Origin: Rhabditoides inermis
Lineage: Eukaryota > Nematoda > Chromadorea > Rhabditida > Rhabditidae
Assembly (NCBI GenBank): GCA_963966185.1
Contig: CAWZYM010000089.1
Coordinates: forward strand, 666,001-730,000
Direction of reading: 5' to 3'
DNA: 64,000 bases
Shown: positions 45,277 through 57,588 of the stretch, one piece after another
Layout: each line of letters begins with the position of its first letter
Position numbering within the stretch: position 1 is the first letter of the stretch
Notes under the pieces: generated by a model
Database searches by the model: none
Seen by the model: the letters and a program-made list of their open reading frames with translations, nothing else
What the model was told of the DNA's origin: nothing
Position numbers and translations under genes: made by a program

Positions 45277-48200
45277 CCCCTCTCTCTCTAATATTGATTA
45301 CATTGATTTCATCGATTCATCGAACAGTCCGATATGCGCAGGTTTGTGTTAGTATTTGTAAACGTTTTATGCATGCGCTTTTGTTGAATTGGGTCAAGAC
45401 AAACTGACTCTCTTTACGCGAGTACTTTTAAGAGATAATATATGTGCTTTTGTTAAATTTCATAGAAATTTCTTTTATACCTGATTGCCAAGCTCCGTCG
45501 TTCATTCGTATGCGCAGAACTATGATGAATGGCACAATTTAATGATGGTAGCAAGTCATTGAATATACTACATTCTACAGGTCGTGTTCGTGTTTGTTGC
45601 GTATGTACAGCAATGTTTCTCATAGTATCAAAAGAAACGCTTTGAAAGAAATTTTACTCTTTATTCTTTAGACTTCTCATTTTCCCGTCCCCGCGAGCGG
45701 TTGCCCCTTCCCGCACTCCCTCGAATGACCACCCGACGACAATGAAAGTCACCGCCGCCGCCGCTCGGAGATGAGGTTTCATGGAGTATCGACTAATTCT
45801 CTAATTGAAGCCGTTCACTGTGAGACGATAAGGCGACGCCAAATAAGCCTGTGGTCGTGCAACTAGTCGGCGAAGCGCGGATTCTCGATTGGAGGAAAAG
45901 AAGGTACAAAGCGAAGGCGAATTGAAGGGCAACGGCGGCACCCGCGAACGGAAGAGAAGTATGTTGCTGTTATCGATCGATATCCGGAGCCGTTCACTGT
46001 GAGACGATAAGGAGGAGCCAAATAAGCCTGTTGGAAGTGCACATAGTCGGTAATTCACGGATTTCTTGGATTTCGCAACATGATAGTGACAAATAAATCG
46101 ACCGGGAGCAAGTATGCAAATGGACGCGAGAAGTTGGAGAACGTTCGACGGTAGACGCAAGGTGGTCCATAAGGCTCACGCGTTCGAGGATGGATCAAGG
46201 CCGCATACTCTATATCGGATAAGAAGACGAATGTCTCGAGACGTGACTGGATTCCTCTCTCCGCATATGCTGTAATGCCAACAGTGTCTGGAGAAAGTGA
46301 AGCCCCACAAATCGAATACGAACAGTTCCAAACCGTAGCTGTACTATTTCATATTTCGTTTTGTGTGTATGTCATAACAACTTATGAATAAACTATTCTA
46401 TTCTATTCTATTCTATTATTTTGGATCGCTGAGGCGTAAGTGCATGTCTACTACCGTCTGCGCGCTCTCTCAATATCGCGCACTCTCGCGCTCTCTCTCT
46501 CGCCCCGCCCACCGAGAGAGAGCTAGCAGCCAGCTTTGACTGGAAACGGTCCACACACACACACACACACACCCACACGCTGGCCTTTCGCCTCATGGGT
46601 GCGCGCGATCGCGCATAACTTCTTTCACAGAAAAGATACAAAGATGGCGTCAACCAGTGATCTGGCCTACGGAACCGTGCGAATCTAACTAACATGAATT
46701 GGATGAGTTCACGTTGCTGCTAACATGACCTTTGGATATCGCTTCTTGAAAATTCTAGCGCGAGCCTTATCCTAAGCCAAAAGAGAGGGCGCTGCGCGCC
46801 CTCTCTAAGGCCTCCGGCAGACTTTTTCGCGAGCGAAATGCGAAAATAATCGCAAAACTTTTAGCTTGAGAGATTCGCGAAACTACCCATAATCGCGCGA
46901 ACTCGTGATTTTTTCGCTGTAATTTGGCGAATTCGAAGATATTCGCTTTCACTGAGAATTACACAGACTTGTTTTCTTTGTTATAATTGAAAACTTACTT
47001 TTTAGAGGTTGTGTGACATGTTTAACACCAAACGTTCAAATAAGAACATTGTTTTGTCACTTGCGCACGCCTTTTTTTTCAAATTCGCCAAAATTTTCGC
47101 GCGAATCGGGTGGCACGAGTGCGCAACGACTAGTATTTAATTACTGCGAACAATTGTGATCAATACAGCTTCCACGATGTTTATGAAATGTCTTTTCATT
47201 TATAAAGAATGAAAAATATACAGAAAAGTCAATTTTCGTACATGGATTCGCGAAAAAGTAGCGAATCTCTGGTATCTCTTGTTTCGCAGCGAAAACGGAA
47301 TCCGCGAAAATTTTCGCGATTCGCTGAAATTTTCGCGCGAAAAAGTATGTCACCTATTTTCGCATTTTTTTGCCGAAAGCATTTTTGCGATTCGCACTGC
47401 GATTCGCAAATCGATCATGCATGCTAAAGCATTGCAGTTTTCGCGCGATTTTTTTCGCGAAAAAGTCTGCCCGGGGCCTTATATTGGTGGTGCATGTCAT
47501 CCCCTGCTTGCGGCTTCTGGAAAAGTTTCGATCTCGGCGGCGGAAGATCCGTGCTTTAACGATCGATCGCGAAGAGACTCCTCTTATTTATTCATTCCTC
47601 TCATTTCTCTGCCAGCGTGCGGTCGCGTGCCTTCCCCTGTTATTCCCCCGACCCCTGAACAATGCTGTGCGGCGGAGGACACTAACTGGACTGATTCTCG
47701 ATTCTGCTACTCTCTACATGGAGAGGAATCCTCGAAGACGATGACACTCTCGGAGACGTCTCTTCGCGATCGATCGTTGAAGCCCGGATCTTCCGCCGCC
47801 GAGATCGAAACTTCCCCAGAAGCCGCAAGCAGGGGATGACAAGCATCACCAACAACACGTACGCATCCACGGAACAACCGAAATCCGTGTTGTTGGAACT
47901 CGCAGTAGGCATTGTATTACTGTATTTTACCGTATCCCACCGTAATTTACGTAATCGATATTGTGTGCTAGAAAAAATGCGCAAAAATGAAGACGATTTT
48001 CAGACATTCTTTCACATGTAACATGCAAACACCACAACGTACTACGATTCAAATATGATTTATCCCTTACTGTCTATGCGCTCTCGCGTTTCGCGGGCAG
48101 AGCGAAGGAGGCAGAGGCGGGGAACGGGGGAGAAGTGACTGCAAACTATCTGCCAGACGGATACTATACCTCTCCTTGAAGAACCCGAACTACATCTTCC

Positions 48201-49439
48201 GCACGTGCTGCGAGCAGCGCGGTCTGCCAGACGCCTGCCTGCGACACTGCCACTTCAACACATACACCGCACAGACGGTGCGGACTCTCTCCATCTCTCT
48301 ATTCTCTCTCTCTCTCTCTCTCTCTCCTTCTCTCTTCTCACAGCTTGTTCCCCAATCGACGGGTTACGGTAAGTCTACAGTACCCCTTTTCAGCTGGAGA
48401 ACATGTACCGTAAGCGGGACGCGTGCCCGCTCGAGGCCGCCAACGAGATACAGTACTGCGCCGCGCAGGGCATGGATCACAGGAGGTATAGCGATTTATT
48501 GATTTATTGATTATCGATGTATTGATTATCAAACTGATATCTGATTCACTATTGTTTTATCACGAGGTATCGATTGATTTATCGATTTGTTCGCAGATGC
48601 TGCGCCAACTCTGGCGTGGGATCAACACTGGCTGGGAATAAGTGTCTCGCGTTTTGCGATCAGCGACCTAACCGGTGAGGAGAGAGAGGGGGAAGAGAGG
48701 GGAAAAAAGGAAGAGAGACAGAGAATCAGGGAAAAAGAGGGAGAGTGCCTTCTCCATATCAGATTCATGCCACTACAACTTCCCTTTAAAATTACTGTAA
48801 ATTGTTCATAAATGTCCCCTTAGAATTTCGGTAGGAAAATAATTTTAACTGCATCGTCCCCTTAGAATTACGCTAAGAGAATAGTTTGATCTACATGGTC
48901 CCCTTAGAATTACGCTAAAGAGAATAGTTTGATCTACATCGTCCCCTTAGAATTACGGTAGAAGAATAATTTGATCTACATCGTCCCCTTAGAACTACGG
49001 TAGGAAAACATTTTGATCTACATCGTCCCCTTAGAGTTACGGTAGGAGAATAGTTTGCTCAACATCGTCCCCTTAGAAATACGGTAGGAGAATAATTTGA
49101 TCTACATCGTCCCCTTAGAATTACGGTAAGAAAATAGTTTGATCTACATCGTCTCCTTAGAATTACGGTAAGAGAATAGTTTGATCTACATCGCCCCCTT
49201 AGAATACGGTAGGAGAATAATTTGATCTACATCGTCCCCTTAGATCTACGGTAAGAGAATAGTTCGATCTACATCGTCCCCTCAGAATTACGGCAAGAGA
49301 ATAGTTTGATCTACATCGTCCCCTTAGAATTGCGGTAGGAGAATAATTTGATCTAAATCGTCCCCTTAGAATTACGGTAGCAGAATAATTTGCCTGCATC
49401 GTCGCCTCAGAATCGTGCGATCATCGAATTAACCACCTA

Positions 49440-49493
<54 letters not shown>

Positions 49494-49648
49494 AAGACTC
49501 CTCTGTCAGATTCACCCCCCTCGACGTCTCCTACCTGCCCTGCTATGACATCTTCGAGTCGATGAAGACCTGTTTCTACACGGAAATCCAACAGCGTGCC
49601 GTCGAAAAGTTCGGTGGCAAGAAGGCACAGTTCGGCGGAGAGTTCTAA
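44902..49648 (+). CDS. Secreted DB-module protein
   Basis: Seven exons: 44902-44921, 44982-45070, 47616-47757, 48157-48277, 48394-48485, 48597-48674, 49510-49648; 226 aa, all in phase. The signal peptide is MACLVWRLLVLLLMCRSILG. The DB domain (nematode domain of unknown function DB) is clear in exons 4-7: RTCCEQRGLPDACLRHCHF, then IQYCAAQGMDHRRCCANSG, KCLAFCDQRP and LPCYDIFESMKTCFY, with the double-Cys pairs and spacing of the family. Exon 3 adds PTPEQCCAAEDTNW. DB proteins are secreted; some are linked to immunoglobulin-like partners in C. elegans. Intron 2 (45071-47615) holds four nested mobile elements, exon 3 lies between inverted-repeat arms, and intron 6 holds a minisatellite. The exon 3 donor (gac|gtctct) is weak. 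Confidence 0.78.
45118..45439. mobile_element. MITE, second copy, in DB-gene intron 2
   Basis: Same family and ends as 37472-37768 but with a CT tract in the core. The adjoining 45440-45669 matches 37471-37242 in reverse, so the MITE moved or was duplicated as part of a larger element. Confidence 0.86.
45670..46428 (+). mobile_element. Insertion with (ATTCT)n tail, SINE/LINE-like
   Basis: This block interrupts element A: sequence on each side is contiguous at ~37250. It ends in a TTCTA pentamer tail, as many non-LTR elements do. Inside are two imperfect direct repeats starting gccgttcactgtgagacg (45810 and 45990). Confidence 0.68.
46429..46806 (-). mobile_element. Palindromic-end part of element A, second copy
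   Basis: Reverse-orientation match to 36870-37250, ending in the GC-rich palindrome gagagggcgctgcgcgccctctc. It abuts element B directly. Confidence 0.75.
46807..47480. mobile_element. TTCGCG-rich TIR element B, copy 2
   Basis: Near-identical reverse-orientation copy of 41197-41867. Confidence 0.8.
47485..47855. repeat. Inverted repeat flanking DB-gene exon 3
   Basis: The left arm (about 47485-47576) and right arm (about 47755-47855) are inverted copies with ends ttggtggtgcatgtcatccc and ggggatgacaagcatcacca. They read like MITE TIRs, yet the spacer is exon 3 of the DB gene with its acceptor. Confidence 0.75.
48817..49415. repeat. ~41-bp minisatellite, about 14 copies
   Basis: A unit like gaattacggtaagagaatag + tttgatctacatcgtccccttA repeats with small substitutions and indels through intron 6 of the DB gene. 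An open frame read across it (RCRSNYS repeats) is an artefact. Confidence 0.93.
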
Positions 49649-49891
49649 TATCGATTGAATACTGATTTATTGAATCATGGTTGACGACGTCGTCATCTCT
49701 ACTGAGAGATGGCCGACGCCGACATTCGGATTCCAATGACACATGTGTTTCTCGTAAATTATTGAATACCGTGCAATAATAATAAGCGATATAATAAAAT
49801 ATCTACATGAGGAAAACATAAGGCAGGTATGACAAAAGCAAGTGAGATCAATTATGAAGCGAAGAGACGAACATTACAATAGTTTAGACTT

Positions 49892-52376
49892 TTAGCAATC
49901 CGGCGGCAAGGCGACGTTAGCGGCCATTAGAAGTTGAGCGACTCTGGAAAAAATGTACCTCTCTGTTTCTCTATCTTTCTCTATCTTTCTCTATCTTTCT
50001 CTCTCTCTCTCTCTCCACTCACTTCTCCATAGCTCGCGCTCCCATCTCCAGCTTTTCCGCGATGACATCGGACGTGCAGACGGGTTCGACGCGTCGGCGG
50101 TCTGCAAAGAGGATAATATGAATTTCTGAAGCTCTATAAACATCTAAACATGTCCTCAAGTGCTCTCTCACTATACAAGTATGACCCGATCTTCTTGTGG
50201 TCTACCTTCAATCTGCGGCACTGTTTGATTGTACTCGAGAGTGATCCGCCACTAGCTTATGTGTATTTATTTGACAATAGAGATGTCGGCACCCGCCCCC
50301 GCACTTGAATCAAGAAGTACCTCGAGTAACGCCGCATTGTTTTATACGGTACGAGTATTGTAGCCTCAAGGTACAACTCCATTACTTCACTGCGGTCTCA
50401 TCTAAAGCTAAAGCACAGTCTCACACACACAGTCTCACTGTCATGATGTGCCGATAGTGTTACCCCCGGACTGCTCACTTTGTCGGTGCGATAGAACGCT
50501 CTCACTTCCAGTAATTGCGCAACTTGCCGGTAGCATAGGTGTACAGTGTATACAGACAGACTGGGCAGCTTTCTCTTTCGCTCCCGCAGAGTGAGGTCAA
50601 CCTAACATGGCTTCCCACAGAGAGAGAGATGCCGCCCCGCAGATAATAGAGTTATATAGGATTTAGCGCATCTGCTCCGTTTATGACTGACGACTTTATA
50701 CTCCCTGGATTGATCCAACCGAAGAAACCTATACAGTAGCAGTTGATAAAATTTGTAGCATACCAAAAAAGCATTTCAAAGTGTAAATCATACTGATATC
50801 TAATCAATAAATCAATAAATACCCACCAGGATTGAGCTTGAGGTACTTCTCGACTCTTCTCGTGAAACGCACGTCGTCCGTCATAGAGATAGTGGGGGTG
50901 CGGCACTGCAAGAGGGGTACTGTATTAAAGAAATTAATACCGTATCCCGTCGTATCTACCGTAATAGTGTGCGGTATTGTATCTACAGTACCCACAACTA
51001 CCGTGACCCTACCGTACCATGGAGCAGTTGGCGCGGTTCTCGCACACGACCATCCAGTCGATGGCGCACGCGCGGCAGAAGTAGTGCGAGCAGGAGAGTC
51101 TGAAGGGAGGGAGGGATGAGAGAGAGAGAGGGAGGGAGAGGGAGAAAGGGAGGGAGGGAGAGAGAGAGACTCACTTGACCGGGCGATGCATGATATCGTA
51201 GCAGATGGCGCACCGGAACTCCTCCTCTTCCACGGAGAGCGGGGGAAGGAGTGTGATCTGGAAACACAAACTCAGTTTTTCTACATTTGGAACCCGGCCA
51301 ACTAATTCTTACTACGCTACTACCGAACCTTTTTCAAATTACAACGGATGTGGTTTTCGAAGAGTCTGACGCTGACCACACAATAACCCATTAACTCATC
51401 AAGTCCATGTCACTTGTATGTTTTGCGCGCGCCACGATAATCCTTCACTCAAGTGACTCTTCATGAGATTGTATCATTCGCATGCAGCTGGATTGTGGCG
51501 CAACACTCACTTGTGTGACGTCACGCGACGGCTGCGTCAGCTGCGGCACACGTTCCTTCTTCTCATTCTTCTCCGCGTCCTTCTCCTCCACTTCCTCCTT
51601 GTCCGCAAGTGTCAGAGCGGCAAACAACAACTCGAGCGGGACTTCTTCAACCTGAATAATGAAGGGTACAAATATCTGTCTCGTTGAATATTATTACTTT
51701 ATTATTAAAACAAATAAGTGGAATGCAATAAAAAACAATTACAATAACAAAACGAACCTTGACAGGGGCATCCGCGTCCTTTGCAGTATCCTCGGTGACG
51801 GAGACGGGAGACTCAGACTGCTCGGATGCGACAGACTCCTCCTCAAGAGCTTCCACCACTGACTCGGGGATCCTCTGAAAAGACTGACATCAGAGTCGTA
51901 ACGTAATCGTTTAAATGTGATCACAATCCCTGTTGCGTACGGCGTACCTCATCATCCTTGGGAGCAGTCGGGAAGTACTTCTTCCGGTCAATGTAGGATA
52001 TCCTACACACGATGGCGCGGGTGGCCGTAGAAGGCTGCACAGACGGTCTCTCCACGGGAGCATCGCCCACGGGAATCCGCTAAACATGTGGAGTAAAGCA
52101 AATAGTAGCCCCGTTTCAAGTGACTTATGAATACTCTGTCTCTGTCGAAGCAAAATATGCGATTGGACAGACAGAAAACAGAATACTGATAGAAACGGAA
52201 TCACGACGACTGTTGCGTACCTCATTGGTCGGGAAGTACTTCTCCCGGTCGACGTAGGATATCTTACAGACAATGGCGCGGGTGGAGAGAGAAGTAGACG
52301 GCGCGGACAATCCAGACTTTCGCTGTCTCTCCGCGGAAGCGACGCCGCGAGTGCGACTGCGCAGCTTGGGTGCCAT
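49892..52376 (-). CDS. RING-finger protein (C3HC4, likely E3 ubiquitin ligase)
   Basis: Nine exons: 52221-52376, 51948-52079, 51758-51874, 51511-51651, 51175-51257, 51018-51099, 50827-50905, 50023-50101, 49892-49943; 306 aa, all in phase. The RING is at ~198-238: C198, C201, C213, H215, C218, C221, C235, C238 (FRCAICYDIMHRPVK, LSCSHYFCRACAIDW, NCSMCR). The N-terminus is basic (MAPKLRSRTRG). Exons 1 and 2 each encode a near-copy of TRAIVC(K/R)ISY(V/I)DR(E/K)KYFPT, an internal duplication. The middle (~97-182) is acidic and low in complexity. No family beyond RING was recognised. The gene converges on the DB gene, with 3' ends 243 bp apart. Confidence 0.8.
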
Positions 52377-53099
52377 TTTGATTTTCTTTTTTTGAATGAG
52401 TGATAGAGCTGGCAAGAATGTGGCACGATAGCCCAGGTGTGAGTCGAGTCGACAGATGAAGACAGATGTGACTAGCAAGTGCGTACTATCCCTCCAGGCC
52501 CCGCCCCCTCTGTTTACCGCGCCATCAACTATGCTGGTGCCTGTAGCACTCTTGAGGATATGACCCTCTGGAGAGAGAGGGAGAGAGAGAGAGAGATGTG
52601 GCACCTGCAGCGTGCCTGGTAGGTAGATGCAACCTGTGCACTTATAGGGCCTCAGGTACGTGGTGTAATTGAGGTGCGATAGTGGATCTGTGAGCATCTG
52701 GAATTGGGCCGCGGGTAACGAGCACCAGCTTTGCTTCAGGCATTTTCTAGTGATCAAACCATCAAACATCTTCATTCAATGAATCAAGCAGTCATTTCTT
52801 CAGCATAGTTACTGTCAGAGTAATGTGTTGGAAACATATTCATCGCTCTACTGTTATGGATGATCGAATATCAAAGTCGATCATCGTTGTGAAGATGTGA
52901 AGATAGGGAAGAAGGACGTGTTTTATACTCACAAGAAACTCGAAAGCAACACCGTTGTTGGAGAGTATCGTATCTCTCCACTCAAGTGTTGCCACAACAC
53001 GCATGCGAATCACGTGTCTTTGTTGACAAACATTTTTGGATGGAAAGGTTGACCTATCAACCTGCTTTGATATGATACAATTTACGGGAGTCTCCCTAG
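52377..53099. other. Intergenic region, no gene seen
   Basis: Sequence upstream of the RING gene. Open frames are short and without recognisable similarity. Confidence 0.6.
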
Positions 53100-53605
53100 A
53101 ATGAGAAAGCTATCCAGCCTGTCTGTATACACCTATGCTACCGGCAAGTTGCGCAATTACTAGTGAGAGTGTTCTATCACACCGCCAAATAGAACAGTAT
53201 TCGGGGGTAATACTATCGGCACATTATGACAGTGAGAGTGAGACAGTGCCTTAGATGAGACCGCAGTAAAGTAAAGGAACCCTAACGATGGGGCAATACT
53301 TGAGGCACTTCTTGACTTACGTACATTGAGGGCGCGTGCCGACATCTTTATGGTCAAATGAGTACACTACACAAAAGCTAGTGGCGGATCACTCTTGAGT
53401 GCAATCAAACAGTGCCGCAACTTGCACTTGAAGGTAAACCACAATGGATCAGGAAGACGGGGCCATACTTGTATAATGAGAGTGCACTTGAGAACATCTT
53501 CAGAATCATAATATCTTATTTGAAGACCACCGACGTCTCGAACCCGTATGCACTTCCGAAATCATCGCGGAAAAGCTCAAGATGGGAGCGCGAGCTATGG
53601 AGAAG
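53100..53605 (+). pseudogene. Inverted partial copy of the RING gene (intron 7 to exon 8)
   Basis: 53100-53420 resembles intron 7 of the RING gene (50200-50570) in the opposite orientation. 53526-53605 matches exon 8 with acceptor and donor. Its translation (RRLEPVCTSEIIAEKLKMGA) differs from the parent (RRVEPVCTSDVIAEKLEMGA) mostly by conservative changes. No upstream RING exons were seen, so it is a fragment. Confidence 0.75.
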
Positions 53606-54557
53606 TGAATGAGGAGAGTGGGGAAAATATATATGCACCTCTTTGCTCGATTCGCTGAGCTCGCTGTCGTTGCAAAAGTCTACGTTTACGTGATGCAACT
53701 CCGCAAACCCACCATTGTTTTATGATGCCAGTCACAGAGTGCTAAATCTCTCCACATCCTCGTAATCCCATTTAGCGCATTACGGATTGTACTCGACAGG
53801 TGAGCAGACGAGTGATGGATTAGAATCTGTTCAGTCTATCAAAATGGATCTGCTCGATGAGTGCCCGAGGCGGCGTGTGCTCTCCGCATTCTGCCCAATG
53901 TCCAATGCACGATTAGACAGTTCGTGTACAAAAACACATACATACACTTGATGACAGGGATCGAGGATAAGCGGCTATCTAACAGACATATTAACTTTAT
54001 ATGATTGTGATTTCAGTCAATTACTTGCAAACCCGGCGCACCTCACATGCTGGCGCCGGCTGGGGGTATATAGAGCGTGTCGCATGAACGTCACTTACAG
54101 ACAGACGGACATTGCGTTTTCTATATATTAGGATTATGGATGGATTGATAAAAAAAATAGGGCGAAAAACGGTTCAAGACGACCCTCGACAGGTTTTGCA
54201 AAAGGAACATTTTAAATGTATTTACTAGGAACATTCGATTCGCAAATATAACCATTCTTTAGAATTTATAAATGTCTATTTCAAAAGTTTAAGTTTTCTA
54301 TTGTTTCCCGCGCGTTCTCGTTGGTGCACGGAGATGCAAAACTACGAGAGAGTAGAGGGTGCAGACGCGCAGAATGACATCACAAGTGAAGCACTTTACA
54401 TCTCGCACACATCACACTCCGCGCTGCTTACATTCAATTTCAAATACTTTGTTGTTATGAGATTGTGAATGTAAATACTAAACGAAATGATATAACCCAA
54501 TGAAACAATATCTAACCTATCGTGCAATCATAACCAGTAATCTTGCCCCAGTATGCG
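53606..54557. other. NAA80 upstream region
   Basis: No coding exon seen. A TATA-like gggggtatatagagcg occurs at ~54063 but is deleted in the second unit, so it is not essential for that copy. ccccag just before the NAA80 start (54551) can serve as a splice or trans-splice acceptor. Confidence 0.5.
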
Positions 54558-55753
54558 ATGTTGACTCGCTACAAACTCGTGCCGCTCATCGACCGCCGCG
54601 ACCTCAACGACGACTGCATACGGCTGCTCAACGAGGTGTGCGAGTATTGATTCATTGATTTATCGATTTACAGGAGTGGCCGCGGAGCGATGGCGCGCGC
54701 CGTCACTCGCAGGAGAAGAGCTGTCGACGCGAGCCGCCTCTCTCTCTATTGCTCATCGACACACAAGACGACACCCTAGTCAGTGAGTTTCATAAATTCA
54801 AGTAAGTATCCGATCGTATCATGTTCGCCGTTTGAACTACACTATTCGTTCGTCAGATCATAATCACTACATGCACTGAACAAAGTTGCGACACTGAAAC
54901 TGCAATAGAATAGATACAGCTAATTGTACTGAGCTCTCGACTTCCTTTGCGACCCCAGTCCACACCCATCCCAGGTGGGTCACTCGCGCGTGTGTCGTCT
55001 CCCCGCGCGCGCCACCCACTGCTGGATCGAGTCGGTGATCGTCGCCCAGCGCCTACGCGGACAAGGCATCGGCAAGGTGCGTAGGTGCCCACCCTCAACA
55101 TCTGCGTAGATGCCCACGAACACCCTTTCAGGTGCTCATGACACTCACCGAGACGGCGGCGCGCGACTTCGGCTTCGACAAGGTGAGCAGCAACCACTAG
55201 TAACATAATTTATCACTTTATCACTGATGAACACACATGTAATCACATTCGACACATATCTCCGCTCTATTCACTCGGCGCTTTCACACAACATGAGCTA
55301 GTTTACACTTCAATGTATCACTCTCGTCAAATGTGGAACCTCACCTACCTAGGCGTACCTGTGCACGGACGACAAGGCCGCGTTCTACGAGCGCTGCGGA
55401 TACGCCGTCTGCGATGCCATCGTCCACTCTTCCGCCACCACTTCCGTCTTCCCCATTGACGTGGATCTGGTGAGCGAGAAGCTGACGTCGATTAGTGTGG
55501 TTACATGCAATTTTGTATCAAAACCTCCATTCCCTGTTCTCTTTGTAAGGAATGCGACAAAGTGCATGTGCAATAAGCCCTCCTTCAGACCCCTCTTCCT
55601 ACCCGTACTCCCACCGCCGCAGCTGCCGTCGTGGCTCCACCCACCGGAGCCCCGCCTCCTCCTCCCCCGCCACCAATGATCGCTCCTCTCAACAATAACA
55701 AGGCCAAGAAGATCACTACCATTGATAACACGTACATGTGCAAATCTCTTTGA
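54558..55753 (+). CDS. naa80: N-alpha-acetyltransferase 80-like (NAA80/NAT6), copy 1
   Basis: Six exons: 54558-54635, 54674-54778, 54975-55076, 55132-55182, 55353-55469, 55589-55753; 205 aa. The GNAT fold is recognisable: EWPRS motif (27-31), VGHSRVCRLP, IESVIVAQRLRGQGIGK with the acetyl-CoA loop R89-x-x-G92-x-G94, VLMTLTETAARDFGFDKAYL, and AAFYERCGYAV. The C-terminal exon is Pro-rich (PPTGAPPPPPPPPMIAP). The EWPRS block, the RGQGIG loop and the Pro-rich C-terminus together fit NAA80, which acetylates the processed N-terminus of actin. Human NAA80 carries its polyproline segment at the same relative place. The downstream AP-3 beta gene is convergent, with stop codons ~250 bp apart. Confidence 0.82.
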
Positions 55754-56158
55754 TCCGTCTTTCACAGCTTTATGAACCGATCGCCAAAGATAAATAATTT
55801 ATTAATCCTCAAATTACAAATTAATACAAGATCTGCTCACACAAAATGCAAAGATATAAGTTAATATCGCAATATTATCCAATATGTCACAGGAAAGAAT
55901 AGAGACTGGAATGTTACATGCACACACTACGTTAGTTTGGCTAATAGGACAATCACAAATATAATCTACAGTAACGCTTCCCCACTGCGTAGGTGCCCAT
56001 CCGCTCACAGGCTGCGTAGCTGCCCGGCGATGCGACCGGCGACCATCGCGTCGTCACTGCTCACCTCCACCTTTCCCTCCAGCACCTTCACAATCACCAG
56101 CGACTTGTTCGAGCGAGTCTGACCGCAGAACACCTGAAAAGAGAATGTCATGGCTTGT

Positions 56159-56410
<252 letters not shown>

Positions 56411-56819
56411 CACCAGCGGTCCGGCCTTGTAGACGTTGAACGCGGCTTGTAGCTTCTCAGCCGGCAGAGGACCGGAGAGCGCGACAGTGGTGCGCTGCAT
56501 CCCACCTGAACAAGAACTCTCTCTCTCTCTCTCTCTCTCTTTCTCTATCTCTCTCTCACCCAGTCTCTTCCTCTCCTCCTCCGCCTCCACTTCCGACATT
56601 CGAATCGGCTGCAGCTGCTCGCCAAGCGGGATCTGAAAGACAAAAAATAGAACTTTCGTAAAAATACGTTCACCGAAATTTAGTATTCAAGAAACTCTCT
56701 GTGCACATCAATATGCCTTTGTTAATCCTCTATATACATTGCACCAGATGTTTCTCCAATTCCTAGTTCGCTCCTCGCGCTTCTTTTCTAGTTCATCTTT
56801 CTCTTCTTCCGCCTCTCCT

Positions 56820-56825
<6 letters not shown>

Positions 56826-56873
<48 letters not shown>

Positions 56874-56880
56874 CCCTCTC
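56826..56880. repeat. (CT)n tract
   Basis: Pure CT repeat in an AP-3 beta intron, directly beside the exon at 56890. Confidence 0.95.
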
Positions 56881-57484
56881 CCCCCTCACCTCCACCTGCA
56901 CCCTCCTCTCCCTCTCCGCCTCCCTCTGCAGTCTCCACTCGCTCGGTCGCTGGCTGTCGCCGCACTCCACACCCACCGCCACACACCAGCACTCGCCCGC
57001 GGATAGATCGCCAATCTGCAATAGGGTGAATGAGTACAGTAGATAAGCTCTCGCTTTCCGCGGTCAGTGACGCGGACAAAGTACTGGAAAAAACGAAAGC
57101 GCAGGAGGCGTCGCGCGTTTTAGTTCTTTGCGATAATCTCATAGACAGTATATTGGGCATGCCAGATTCGACCGATCGAGATAGATCAATGACACTCCTC
57201 ACCTGCATGTCTCCCACCACCGCCAGCGACTCGGGGGCGACGAGACGAACACCATGCATCTGCAATAAGATACTTCATACCCTACAATCGATCGATAAAG
57301 TAGCGGTCAAGTCTCAAAGTATTGTTATTGGTTTTCAGCCACGCCCAATCGATAACCAATCGATACCGTCTCGTCGCTCTCGTTCTTGACAGTCCACTCG
57401 ACGGGGGTGCGGGTCGAGTCGTTGGAGCGCGGGAAGCGGAGCGACAGCGATAGACCGGCGCCCTCCACCTGTAGATAAACAAGG

Positions 57485-57486
<2 letters not shown>

Positions 57487-57533
<47 letters not shown>

Positions 57534-57588
57534 ACAAACAAACAAACAAACAAACAAACAAACAAACAAACAAACAAACAAACAAACA
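57487..57588. repeat. (CAA)n then (CAAA)n compound microsatellite
   Basis: CAA units switch to CAAA units within one AP-3 beta intron. Confidence 0.95.

Noticed and set aside
48817..49415. CRISPR-like array of regular repeats
   Set aside because: Repeats are contiguous without unique spacers and lie in a eukaryotic intron; it is a minisatellite.
52125..52775. 216-codon minus frame upstream of the RING gene
   Set aside because: No recognisable domain; it is partly the RING exon 1 in the same frame extended into a region without splice support.
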